Assembly (NCBI GenBank): GCA_946481475.1
Contig: CAMLOB010000049.1
Span: 1 to 12,467 of the forward strand
Length of the DNA stretch: 12,467 bases
Origin: an uncultured Chlorobiota bacterium
GTDB taxonomy: Bacteria; Bacteroidota; Kapaibacteriia; OLB7
Reading direction: 5' to 3'
Below the pieces are notes generated by a model. It was not told the origin of the DNA. It ran no database searches and saw nothing but the letters and a program-made list of their open reading frames with translations. A program made the position numbers and the translations under genes. Below are positions 6,433-12,192 of this stretch, in pieces. The stretch's first letter is position 1; every line of letters starts with the position of its first letter.

Positions 6433-6449
6433 TTGAAGTTCTTCTTCAA
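6433..6449. repeat. Small inverted repeat upstream of merR
   Basis: TTGAAG-ttctt-CTTCAA is a 17-bp palindromic site about 85 bp upstream of the merR start. MerR proteins bind dyad operators within their promoters, so this could be an autoregulatory operator. It also adjoins the tail of the terminator at 6456-6486. Only the symmetry is seen; the function is inferred. Confidence 0.25.
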
Positions 6450-6455
6450 ACAGGA

Positions 6456-6486
6456 AACCGCAGAGACCGTTGACGGCTCTGCGGTT
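6456..6486 (-). terminator. Hairpin terminator after the YbjN-like gene
   Basis: On the minus strand AACCGCAGAG pairs with CTCTGCGGTT. The stem is extended inside by CCG/CGG around a TCAA loop, with one bulged base, giving 13 bp in all. The downstream tail TTCCTGTTTG is moderately T-rich. It lies 44 bp past the YbjN-like gene stop and would insulate merR from the pspA unit. Confidence 0.65.
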
Positions 6487-6529
6487 CATTGCTAACCTGT
6501 TCATCTTGTGTATCGCCGGAATCTCCTCC

Positions 6530-7000
6530 TCAGGAGGAAGCTTCCTCAACTTCAGAGGCTTCAGTCTCGGTACCGGCACTTGCAAGGATACCTCCGGCCA
6601 ATTCCACAATTTCGTCGTCGTAGTGATCGGCGATCGCGGCGATAGTCCGGGCGGTTGCGGCAAACGTACCGAGGTCCAGACACCCGGCCGGCACCGTGTG
6701 GGAATAGATAATGGTTCCGTCGAACAGCAGACCGAACGAACCGAAGTGAAGCTCTGCATTTTTCTGCAGCAGCCATCGCATCGACTCTGCATTAATCGTC
6801 GCACCGTTCACCAACTGGCTTGTGAACTCGACGGCGACATCCTCCTCATGCCACGGACGGAAGGAGATGCCGATGACGGCCGATCCCTCCTGGACGGTGA
6901 ACATACCGCTGTCATACTCCTGGAAGTCGGGATCGACTTCGGCGAGATAGCCCCGTATCTTTCCGCGGGCGCTATCGATCATTTCCTGTATATCAGCCAT
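6530..7000 (-). CDS. YbjN-like / CesT-type chaperone-fold protein
   Basis: A 156-residue acidic, soluble protein. Residues 1-140 alternate strands and helices in the way of the YbjN/type III chaperone-like fold: SGMFTVQEGSAVIGISFRPW, then VAVEFTSQLVNGA, then LLQKNAELHFGSFGLLFDGTIIYSHTVPAG. The last 16 residues are a Glu/Ser/Ala-rich tail. No catalytic motif is visible. YbjN-domain proteins are small proteins linked to stress and motility phenotypes but without a defined biochemical role. I assign the fold from sequence pattern only. The start is the ATG at 7000-6998 (MADIQEM). The longer frame to 7093 would overlap the pspA stop. It lies 70 bp downstream of pspA and is likely co-transcribed, which suggests a shared envelope-stress role. 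Confidence 0.65.
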   Translation of the reverse strand: MADIQEMIDSARGKIRGYLAEVDPDFQEYDSGMFTVQEGSAVIGISFRPWHEEDVAVEFTSQLVNGATINAESMRWLLQKNAELHFGSFGLLFDGTIIYSHTVPAGCLDLGTFAATARTIAAIADHYDDEIVELAGGILASAGTETEASEVEEASS

Positions 7001-7070
7001 AGTTGATCTGTTCTCTCTTCGTTGTTGATTCTTCGTTAACGTGTTAACCCGCGACGAAATCCCGCCTTCC

Positions 7071-7775
7071 CTACTTATCGTCTCCCTGACCAAGCTGTCC
7101 GGCTGATGAGCTTCCCACCCCGAGCTGGGCCTTCAGAGCTGCCAGTTCGTCATCGACGCCGGAGCTGGCATTCAAGGCTTTGAACTCGTCCTCAAGCGAG
7201 GTGTTCTCACCCGCCAGTTGTGCAAACGCATCGGCCTCCGCTTCGGTCTTCTCCACCTTCTGCTCCAGCTTGTCGAATTTCGAGAAGGCATCGCTTCCGA
7301 TACCGGCAAAGGACTGGGCCACCTGCTTTTTGGCCTTGGCCGCCTGCGAACGTGCGATCAGTGTGTTCTGACGCATGCGGGCTTCGTCGAGCTTCGACTT
7401 CAACTGGTCGAGCTGTGTACGGAGGCTTTGCGAGGAGGTCCGGGCTTCGCCCAGCATACGTTCGAGGTCGTTGACATTTTGGGTAATCGTGTTTTTCCGC
7501 TGCAACGCCTGCGAAGCCAGATCATCCCGCCCGGCCTGCACGGCCTGCACGGCCTTCTGCTGCCAGTCATCCATCTGTGCCTTCTGTCGCGTGTACTGGC
7601 GTTCGAGAGACTTTTCGTTGGCAATGGCCTGTCCGACGGCAAGTGTGGCCTTGTTGACCGCTTCTTCCATCTCCAGAACCATCTGTTTGATCATTTTCTC
7701 CGGGTCTTCCGACCGATCGAGAAGATCATTGATATTCGCCTTCACAATATCGGCGAGCCTTCCAAAAATGCTCAT
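7071..7775 (-). CDS. pspA: PspA/IM30 (Vipp1) family membrane-stress protein
   Basis: A 234-residue, almost entirely helical protein, close to the usual family length of about 220-230. The N-terminus MSIFGRLADIVKANINDLLD is the amphipathic membrane-binding helix of PspA/Vipp1. DPEKMIKQMVLEMEEAV and the following long Gln/Lys/Glu-rich coiled coil to about residue 150 are typical. The tail (residues 180-234) is acidic and ends in a Gly/Ser/Gln-rich stretch. The family assembles ESCRT-III-like oligomers on the inner leaflet, stabilising stressed membranes. A GGAG lies eight bases before the start. PspF, PspB and PspC are not seen nearby, so regulation must differ from enterobacteria. The YbjN-like gene downstream is its likely partner in the same transcript. 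Confidence 0.92.
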   Translation of the reverse strand: MSIFGRLADIVKANINDLLDRSEDPEKMIKQMVLEMEEAVNKATLAVGQAIANEKSLERQYTRQKAQMDDWQQKAVQAVQAGRDDLASQALQRKNTITQNVNDLERMLGEARTSSQSLRTQLDQLKSKLDEARMRQNTLIARSQAAKAKKQVAQSFAGIGSDAFSKFDKLEQKVEKTEAEADAFAQLAGENTSLEDEFKALNASSGVDDELAALKAQLGVGSSSAGQLGQGDDK

Positions 7776-7880
7776 GACAATTCTCCGGTTATCGTTAAAT
7801 GAACGTAGCGTAGCATCTATAAAACCGACTGTTTTCCCTATCCGGTGATTCCGTTACGACCGTTCAGGGGATTCTGGACA

Positions 7881-8429
7881 TCAGGAGACCGGCTCTTCTA
7901 TCGGCAAAAGTTGCAGGAGCGTCGCCCCTTTCTCCACCGGATTTCCCGGTTCCACCGAAATGGTCCCGACAATAAAATCACCCGGGGCCTTGATCTCGTT
8001 CTCCATTTTCATCGCCTCGAGAATGCAGAGAGATGCTCCCTTGTCGATTTTCTCCCCTTCGTTGACCAGAATGGATTTAAGCAGGCCCGGCATCGGAGCA
8101 CGGACAAGTTGCAGAGCTGTCCGTCCACCGGCAGTGGCGACGCTCAATGTCTTCAGATGTCGGTCACGGGGTGTTTCGAGAGTTATCAAGAGAACCTCAC
8201 CTTTTACATAGACGAGATACTCGTGATCTCCCTCCCCCGGTTCCAGAGCCAGAGCAGTATCTCCTTCTCTATCATACCCCGCACTGCGCCAGTCCCAGAG
8301 CGTTTGCCCTTGCTGAAGCTGCAACTGCTTCCGGTCGGTTTCAAATTGCACGGCACCATATTCGACTGAACGGGCCGTAAGTTGCGTCTCGCCAAGGCGG
8401 ACGGTATAAGTAGTCGCTGTTTTCGCCAT
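7881..8429 (-). CDS. Biotin carboxyl carrier protein-type protein (acetyl-/propionyl-CoA carboxylase BCCP subunit)
   Basis: A 182-residue protein. The C-terminal biotinyl/lipoyl domain (about residues 108-177) begins with APMPGLL and contains ILEAMKMENEI, in which K141 of EAMKM is the biotinylated lysine. Residues 1-105 form an N-terminal domain (YLVYVKGE..VLLITLETPRDR) like the region linking carrier and carboxylase domains in acyl-CoA carboxylases. The carrier ferries carboxybiotin between biotin carboxylase and carboxyltransferase subunits, and neither of these is encoded nearby. The start ATG at 8429-8427 (MAKTATTYTV) fits family N-termini. The longer frame to 8525 is rejected. It is divergent from nuoE across a 200-bp gap, and followed 105 bp later by pspA. 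Acetyl-, propionyl- or methylmalonyl-related substrate cannot be decided. Confidence 0.85.
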   Translation of the reverse strand: MAKTATTYTVRLGETQLTARSVEYGAVQFETDRKQLQLQQGQTLWDWRSAGYDREGDTALALEPGEGDHEYLVYVKGEVLLITLETPRDRHLKTLSVATAGGRTALQLVRAPMPGLLKSILVNEGEKIDKGASLCILEAMKMENEIKAPGDFIVGTISVEPGNPVEKGATLLQLLPIEEPVS

Positions 8430-8629
8430 TATGGAACAGATATTAGAGAAAAATTCCGAAGAGAGCAACAGAACGATCCGGTCGGTTGCAGAAAAATGCG
8501 GAGAGGATGCGTGACGGAACCTCACACCCGTATTTTATCATACCGAAAACGGGCGAGTTCATCGACGATCCGACCGTTATTTGTAGATTTGGAGCGATCC
8601 GGCATTCTATCCAAACAAGATTCTCGAAC
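8430..8629. promoter_or_regulatory. Divergent promoter region between the BCCP gene and nuoE
   Basis: A 200-bp gap between two outward-facing genes. On the plus strand TAGATTTG at 8584-8591 matches the Bacteroidota -7 box TAnnTTTG and would start a leader of about 33 bases for nuoE; the -33 box is weak. On the minus strand TTGCTC and TAATAT are spaced 17 bp apart just before the BCCP start. They would give an almost leaderless message, so that promoter is less convincing. No other structure is evident. Confidence 0.4.
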
Positions 8630-9154
8630 ATGAACGATTCTTCTCTGATAACAAGCGCCGAACATGAACAGGCCGACATTCTCTTCTCAGATTCCGACCT
8701 GGAACAGATAGCCCGCATCAAAGAGAAATATCCGACCGCCCAGGCAGCAATCATGCCTGTGCTCTGGATGGCGCAGAAAAAATGGGGCTGGCTTTCCATT
8801 CCCGTTCTGCAGCATGTTGCGGAAACTCTCGAACTGCCGTTTGCTCACGTTCAGGGGGTTGCTTCCTTCTACACCATGTACTGGAAACGCCCGATGGGAA
8901 AGCGCCATGTTCAGGTCTGCACCAATATCAGTTGTCTGTTGCGGGGAGGAGAAGACATTTATCGTCATGTTTCCCAGAAACTCGGCATCGGCCATATGGA
9001 ACGAACGGTAGACGGGGAATTCTCGCTGGAAGAGGTGGAATGCATGGGCGCGTGCGGCGGAGCGCCGATGATTGTCATCAATGAGGATTACTTCGAAAAC
9101 GTCACGATTGACCAGGTAGATCGTCTGCTACAGCACAACGAAGGGAATGCGTAA
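8630..9154 (+). CDS. nuoE: NADH-quinone oxidoreductase subunit E (NuoE), [2Fe-2S] thioredoxin-like ferredoxin
   Basis: A 174-residue protein. The family carries the N1a [2Fe-2S] cluster in the NADH-oxidising arm of complex I, partnered with NuoF. The helical N-terminal part (residues 20-90) includes YPTAQAAIMPVLWMAQKKWG and VQGVASFYTMYW, characteristic of NuoE/HoxE/HndA. The four cluster ligands are C97 and C102 in VCTNISC and C138 and C142 in ECMGACGGAPM. The start ATG at 8630 (MNDSSL) is chosen because the upstream extension to 8486 lacks family similarity and would cover the promoter region. The next gene is not nuoF but a secreted T9SS protein, so this nuoE is separated from its usual partner. 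It could serve complex I from another locus, or a formate dehydrogenase or hydrogenase diaphorase module. Confidence 0.92.
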   Translation: MNDSSLITSAEHEQADILFSDSDLEQIARIKEKYPTAQAAIMPVLWMAQKKWGWLSIPVLQHVAETLELPFAHVQGVASFYTMYWKRPMGKRHVQVCTNISCLLRGGEDIYRHVSQKLGIGHMERTVDGEFSLEEVECMGACGGAPMIVINEDYFENVTIDQVDRLLQHNEGNA

Positions 9155-9188
9155 CGCTGCGGGAGAAAGTCCGGCATAATTTTTGCCG

Positions 9189-9242
9189 ATTCAAATGAAA
9201 CATCCCGGACGTTTCGCAGTCTACAGCAACGTTCATTTGAAT
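9189..9242. repeat. 11-bp inverted repeat in the leader of the T9SS protein gene
   Basis: ATTCAAATGAA at 9189-9199 is the exact reverse complement of TTCATTTGAAT at 9232-9242, with 32 bases between. The repeat extends imperfectly one or two bases further inward. It ends 24 bp before the start codon, so it could form a long-loop hairpin in the mRNA leader or be a paired protein-binding site. No function can be assigned. Confidence 0.5.
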
Positions 9243-9266
9243 TCGACATTCAACGGAAGATGCGTT

Positions 9267-9821
9267 ATGAAGCGAACAGGAACGAAATACAGCACCTCCA
9301 TACTTGCAGCGGCCTTGTTAATCGGATCGGTTCTGATTCCTTTTACTGCCCAGGGTGCCCGTATCGCCCCGGCGGAGCAGAAGGACATAATGTCGACGAA
9401 AGAACGGATCTGTTGCGATTACCTCTCAACGGATAAATCGACATCGCTGGTTGTGGCCCCCCGATTTCCCTTCAATCTGTTGACGGGAGTTGAAGCTCTG
9501 GCTTATCAGCAAGAGAAGCCGGATACAACTATTGCGGTTCTGGATCCGAATGCCCCATCCCGCATGTTTCTCGACCAGAACTACCCGAATCCGTTCCGCG
9601 ATGCAACGTCGATCCGCTACGGGATTCCGCGAAATTCCATTGTAACTGTCACAATCCATACCTTGCTGGGAAGCCCGGTCAAGACCCTGGTCAGCGAGCG
9701 TCAGAAGGGGGGAATCTATACGCTCAATCTTTCGAAGCCCGATTTGATGCCGGGACTCTATTTCTACCGGCTGCAGACGGAGTATGGTACGCTGACACGG
9801 CGGTTCACTATTGCCGACTAA
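9267..9821 (+). CDS. Small secreted protein with T9SS type A C-terminal sorting domain
   Basis: A 184-residue protein. Residues 1-30 are a Sec signal peptide: MKRTGTK, a hydrophobic core STSILAAALLIGSVLI, and AQG before likely cleavage. Residues 31-98 are a short region with no recognised domain and a Cys-Cys pair at 49-50. Residues 100-184 are a T9SS type A sorting domain: FLDQNYPNPFRDATSIRYGI, then VTVTIHTLLGSPVKTL, GGIYTL and the terminal GLYFYRLQTEYGTLTRRFTI. Such domains direct export across the outer membrane by the type IX system and are usually removed. The cargo here is therefore only about 70 residues, unusually small. The ATG at 9267 is preceded by GGAAGA six bases upstream and begins the signal peptide exactly. 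The longer frame from 9183 is rejected. Confidence 0.85.
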   Translation: MKRTGTKYSTSILAAALLIGSVLIPFTAQGARIAPAEQKDIMSTKERICCDYLSTDKSTSLVVAPRFPFNLLTGVEALAYQQEKPDTTIAVLDPNAPSRMFLDQNYPNPFRDATSIRYGIPRNSIVTVTIHTLLGSPVKTLVSERQKGGIYTLNLSKPDLMPGLYFYRLQTEYGTLTRRFTIAD

Positions 9822-9884
9822 GGGGAGTGGAACTGAACGTTTACAGGGCAATCCCGGGAAGACTGCACACATAATGCGAAAAGC

Positions 9885-9922
9885 AAAGAGGGGGAACATC
9901 CGACATGATGTTCCCCCTCTTT
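9885..9922. terminator. Bidirectional rho-independent terminator between the T9SS protein gene and rny
   Basis: A perfect 16-bp stem (9885-9900 with 9907-9922) closes a six-base loop, CGACAT. The stem starts with AAAGAGGGGG, so either strand gives a G/C-rich hairpin flanked by T-rich bases: CTCTTTCAGTT on plus, CTCTTTGCTTTT on minus. The two genes converge on it, 63 bp past the T9SS stop and 58 bp past the rny stop. Confidence 0.9.
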
Positions 9923-9980
9923 CAGTTATATCTGGCATCCGTACTGACAACAAGTCCGTGTCAGGCATCCGGCCTCCCAC

Positions 9981-11615
9981 CTACTTCGCGTAGGAGACCG
10001 ACCTCTTTTCCCTGATCACCATTACCTTGATCTGTCCGGGATACTCCATTTCCTGTTGAATTTTTCCGGCAATATCGTGTGCAAGCTGATCGGCAAACAG
10101 ATCGTCAACCCGATCCGGCTCCACCATCACACGAACTTCACGCCCTGCCTGGATTGCATAAGTCTTTTCCACGCCATCGAAGGAGCGGGCAAGAGTTTCC
10201 AGGGTATCAAGTCGCTTCACGTAGGCTTCAAGCGACTCACGTCGCGCCCCCGGACGGGCACCGGAAATCGAATCGGCAGCCTGTACCAGCACAGCTATCG
10301 GCGATTCCATCTCAATATCATCATGGTGAGCCCCGATGGCATTGCAAACGATCGGGTGCTCCTTGTAGCGTTTGGCAATATCGTAGCCGAGAAGAGCATG
10401 CGGCCCTTCGACGTTGCGGTCGACACACTTTCCCATGTCGTGCATCAGTCCGGCCCGCATCGCCTGATCGACGTTCAGATCCAGCTCTCTGGCCATGACG
10501 CCCGCCAGGTAGGCCACCTCGATGGAATGGCTTAACACGTTCTGGCCGTAGCTGGAGCGATATTTCATCCGGCCGATCAGACGGACGATCTCCGGATGAA
10601 CATTTCCGATACCAAGTTCCAGAAGGGTATTCTTTCCGGTCTGAACGATATCCTCCTCAAGCTCCTTCCGGGTCTTCTCGACGACTTCCTCAATACGGGC
10701 CGGGTGAATGCGACCATCCTGCATAAGACGTTCAAGAGCCACGCGGGCAACTTCGCGACGGAACGGATCGAAGCCGGAAATGATAACGGCTTCCGGAGTA
10801 TCATCGACAATCACATCCACACCGGTCGCGGCTTCGAATGCGCGGATGTTCCTCCCCTCCCGTCCGATAATCCGCCCCTTCATCTCATCCCCGGTCAGGT
10901 TCACGACCGAGACCGTCGTCTCCACCGAATGATCCGACGCCGTCCGCTGGATCGCCTGGATGATGATATTGCGAGCGACTTTCTTCGCCTCGATATTCGC
11001 CTCATCCCGCACCTGCTTCACCATATGAGCGCTCTCAAGCTTCGCTTCATTGACCATGTTTTCCATCAGGAACTTTTTGGCATCCTCACGCGACATGCCG
11101 CTGATCCGTTCCAGACGATGGTTTTGCTCGGAGACCAGTTCATCGGCCACCTTCTTCTGCTGCTCGACGGTGGACCGAAGGTTTTCGATCTCCTTCGACT
11201 TCAACTCGAAATCCTTGGCCGATTCAGTGATACTGTTTCGTTCTTTTTTCAGCTCCAGCTGCTGTTCGGTGATCTCCTTTTCCTTTTCCTTGACCGCCTC
11301 AAGTTTCTTCGTCAGATTTTTCTCAAGATTCGCTTCCCTTTTTTTCAGTTGAACATCCAGCGCCTGTAGCTTCTCGCGTCGTTTGGCAAATTCCTGCTGC
11401 AGATTCTGCTTTTTCCTCGTCAGTTCTTCCTTCGCCTCGCGGAGTTTTTTCCGTTTTAACTCCTCGGCTTCGTTTTGCGCCCCATTCAAAATCCGTTCGG
11501 CCTCAAGTTCAGCCTCGGCGACTTTTCCCTGACCGGTTTTCTTGACGAGCAGCCAACCGATTGCCATACCGGCCAGCGCCCCGACAATCGCGGCAATTAT
11601 TATTGAAAATTCCAT
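9981..11615 (-). CDS. rny: Ribonuclease Y
   Basis: A 544-residue membrane-anchored endoribonuclease, close to the usual family length of about 520. Residues 3-23 form an N-terminal transmembrane helix. Residues 30-215 are a long Lys/Glu-rich coiled coil. The KH RNA-binding domain has DEMKGRIIGREGRNIRAFEA (residues 243-262). The HD domain follows with H363 in LSHSIEVA, HDMGK (H392, D393), GAHHDD (H430, H431, D432) and the family signature QAADSISGARPGARRES. RNase Y cleaves single-stranded mRNA and initiates decay at the inner membrane. The start ATG at 11615-11613 has no strong Shine-Dalgarno, usual for Bacteroidota. The gene lies downstream of zapA on the same strand, with about 580 bp between. 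All catalytic elements are present. Confidence 0.97.
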   Translation of the reverse strand: MEFSIIIAAIVGALAGMAIGWLLVKKTGQGKVAEAELEAERILNGAQNEAEELKRKKLREAKEELTRKKQNLQQEFAKRREKLQALDVQLKKREANLEKNLTKKLEAVKEKEKEITEQQLELKKERNSITESAKDFELKSKEIENLRSTVEQQKKVADELVSEQNHRLERISGMSREDAKKFLMENMVNEAKLESAHMVKQVRDEANIEAKKVARNIIIQAIQRTASDHSVETTVSVVNLTGDEMKGRIIGREGRNIRAFEAATGVDVIVDDTPEAVIISGFDPFRREVARVALERLMQDGRIHPARIEEVVEKTRKELEEDIVQTGKNTLLELGIGNVHPEIVRLIGRMKYRSSYGQNVLSHSIEVAYLAGVMARELDLNVDQAMRAGLMHDMGKCVDRNVEGPHALLGYDIAKRYKEHPIVCNAIGAHHDDIEMESPIAVLVQAADSISGARPGARRESLEAYVKRLDTLETLARSFDGVEKTYAIQAGREVRVMVEPDRVDDLFADQLAHDIAGKIQQEMEYPGQIKVMVIREKRSVSYAK

Positions 11616-11688
11616 ATCGCATGTAGGTAATGTATTTCAAAGAACTCCATTTCCAGACGGAGTCTCCATGTCGAAGGTTGCATGGTTC

Positions 11689-11704
11689 CGTGACGATGGT
11701 CACG
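11689..11704. repeat. Perfect inverted repeat upstream of rny
   Basis: CGTGAC-GATG-GTCACG is a 6-bp perfect dyad with a four-base spacer, located about 75 bp before the rny start. It could be an operator or a short hairpin in the rny leader; no T tract follows. The role is unknown. Confidence 0.35.
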
Positions 11705-11832
11705 ATGATCAATTGAGTTTGTGCGGGAGGACTAAATCGAGCGCACGCACCTGTTGCGATTGTTGACGGCAGTGGTTGAGAATTCAACATGCCGCATCGC
11801 TCCACCGATGCAGAAAGAAGGAATTACACTGG

Positions 11833-12050
11833 CAGGTTCTGCACAACGCAGAGAGGAGAAGAAAACAGTGCGCACGTTCGCCGAGGGACCCTCACGAGGA
11901 GGAATCCTTGGGCAAGGTAATGAACCCAGCTAAGACACAGTGGGAAATCGCCGTCGCACATCTCACGTCCACCGGCAGCCCGGCTTGAAAGCCGGAGACT
12001 GCGTCCGCCGAAGCGAACCGAGGCCTGTGATCAGCGCGTCGAACTCAAAC
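11833..12050 (-). ncRNA. Candidate structured small RNA, possibly 6S RNA, between zapA and rny
   Basis: The 577 bp from 11616 to 12192 contain no credible gene, although zapA and rny are both well bounded. On the minus strand a TATAAT box at 12061-12056 would start transcription near 12050. The RNA can form a long-range helix: 12018-12013 with 11876-11881 (GUUCGC/GCGAAC), continued by 12010-12008 with 11882-11884 and 12006-12003 with 11886-11889 (GGAC/GUCC). Inside it sits a strong hairpin at 12002-11975 (CCGGCU-UUCA-AGCCGG plus a GCAG/CUGC base). Outside it lies an imperfect closing stem, 12041-12035 with 11844-11850, and between the two a pyrimidine-rich strand resembling a central bubble. 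6S RNA adjoins zapA in enterobacteria, which motivates the name. Ends are approximate and the family is unproven. Confidence 0.42.
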
Positions 12051-12055
12051 CCTGT

Positions 12056-12061
12056 ATTATA
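12056..12061 (-). promoter_or_regulatory. TATAAT -10 box of the candidate small RNA
   Basis: A perfect TATAAT on the minus strand, 6 to 11 bases before the proposed RNA start. No good -35 TTGACA lies 17 bp upstream, so it is only suggestive. Confidence 0.35.
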
Positions 12062-12112
12062 AGAAACGGTTCATATAATTGCGTGTCACGACGAACGTGT
12101 CCGCACTAATTT

Positions 12113-12120
12113 CAAAGATA
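12113..12120 (-). promoter_or_regulatory. Bacteroidota-type -7 box (TATCTTTG) downstream of zapA
   Basis: TATCTTTG on the minus strand, identical to the box before tRNA-Pro, lies 73 bp past the zapA stop and upstream of the candidate small RNA and rny. It is an alternative promoter for that unit. It also directly follows the hairpin at 12122-12140. Confidence 0.4.
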
Positions 12121-12121
12121 C

Positions 12122-12140
12122 CGGTTTACCCGGAACCGGG
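12122..12140 (-). terminator. Hairpin after zapA, weak terminator candidate
   Basis: CCGGTT at 12122-12127 pairs with AACCGG at 12134-12139 around a seven-base loop, with an alternative CCCGG/CCGGG pairing at the same place. On the minus strand it is followed by TATCTTTGAAATT, which is only partly T-rich. It could end the zapA transcript or simply flank the promoter box. Confidence 0.3.
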
Positions 12141-12192
12141 CACCATATTCGAATTACCGGCTCTGATATTGCATGATACCTTCCCGGCTTCA

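Noticed and set aside
6349..6804. N-terminal extension of the MerR frame by 152 codons
   Set aside because: It runs antiparallel to no real signal, crosses a terminator and overlaps the YbjN-like gene; the HTH begins at once after the ATG at 6348 or 6333.
11830..11960. Cobalamin riboswitch on the minus strand
   Set aside because: CCCACTGTG and AACCTGCCA fragments recall riboswitch boxes, but the B12 box is otherwise mismatched, the spacing is wrong, and rny is not a B12-related gene.
11776..11988. Small plus-strand open frame in the zapA-rny gap
   Set aside because: No recognisable domain or ribosome-binding site, and it lies opposite the structured RNA region; most likely chance.
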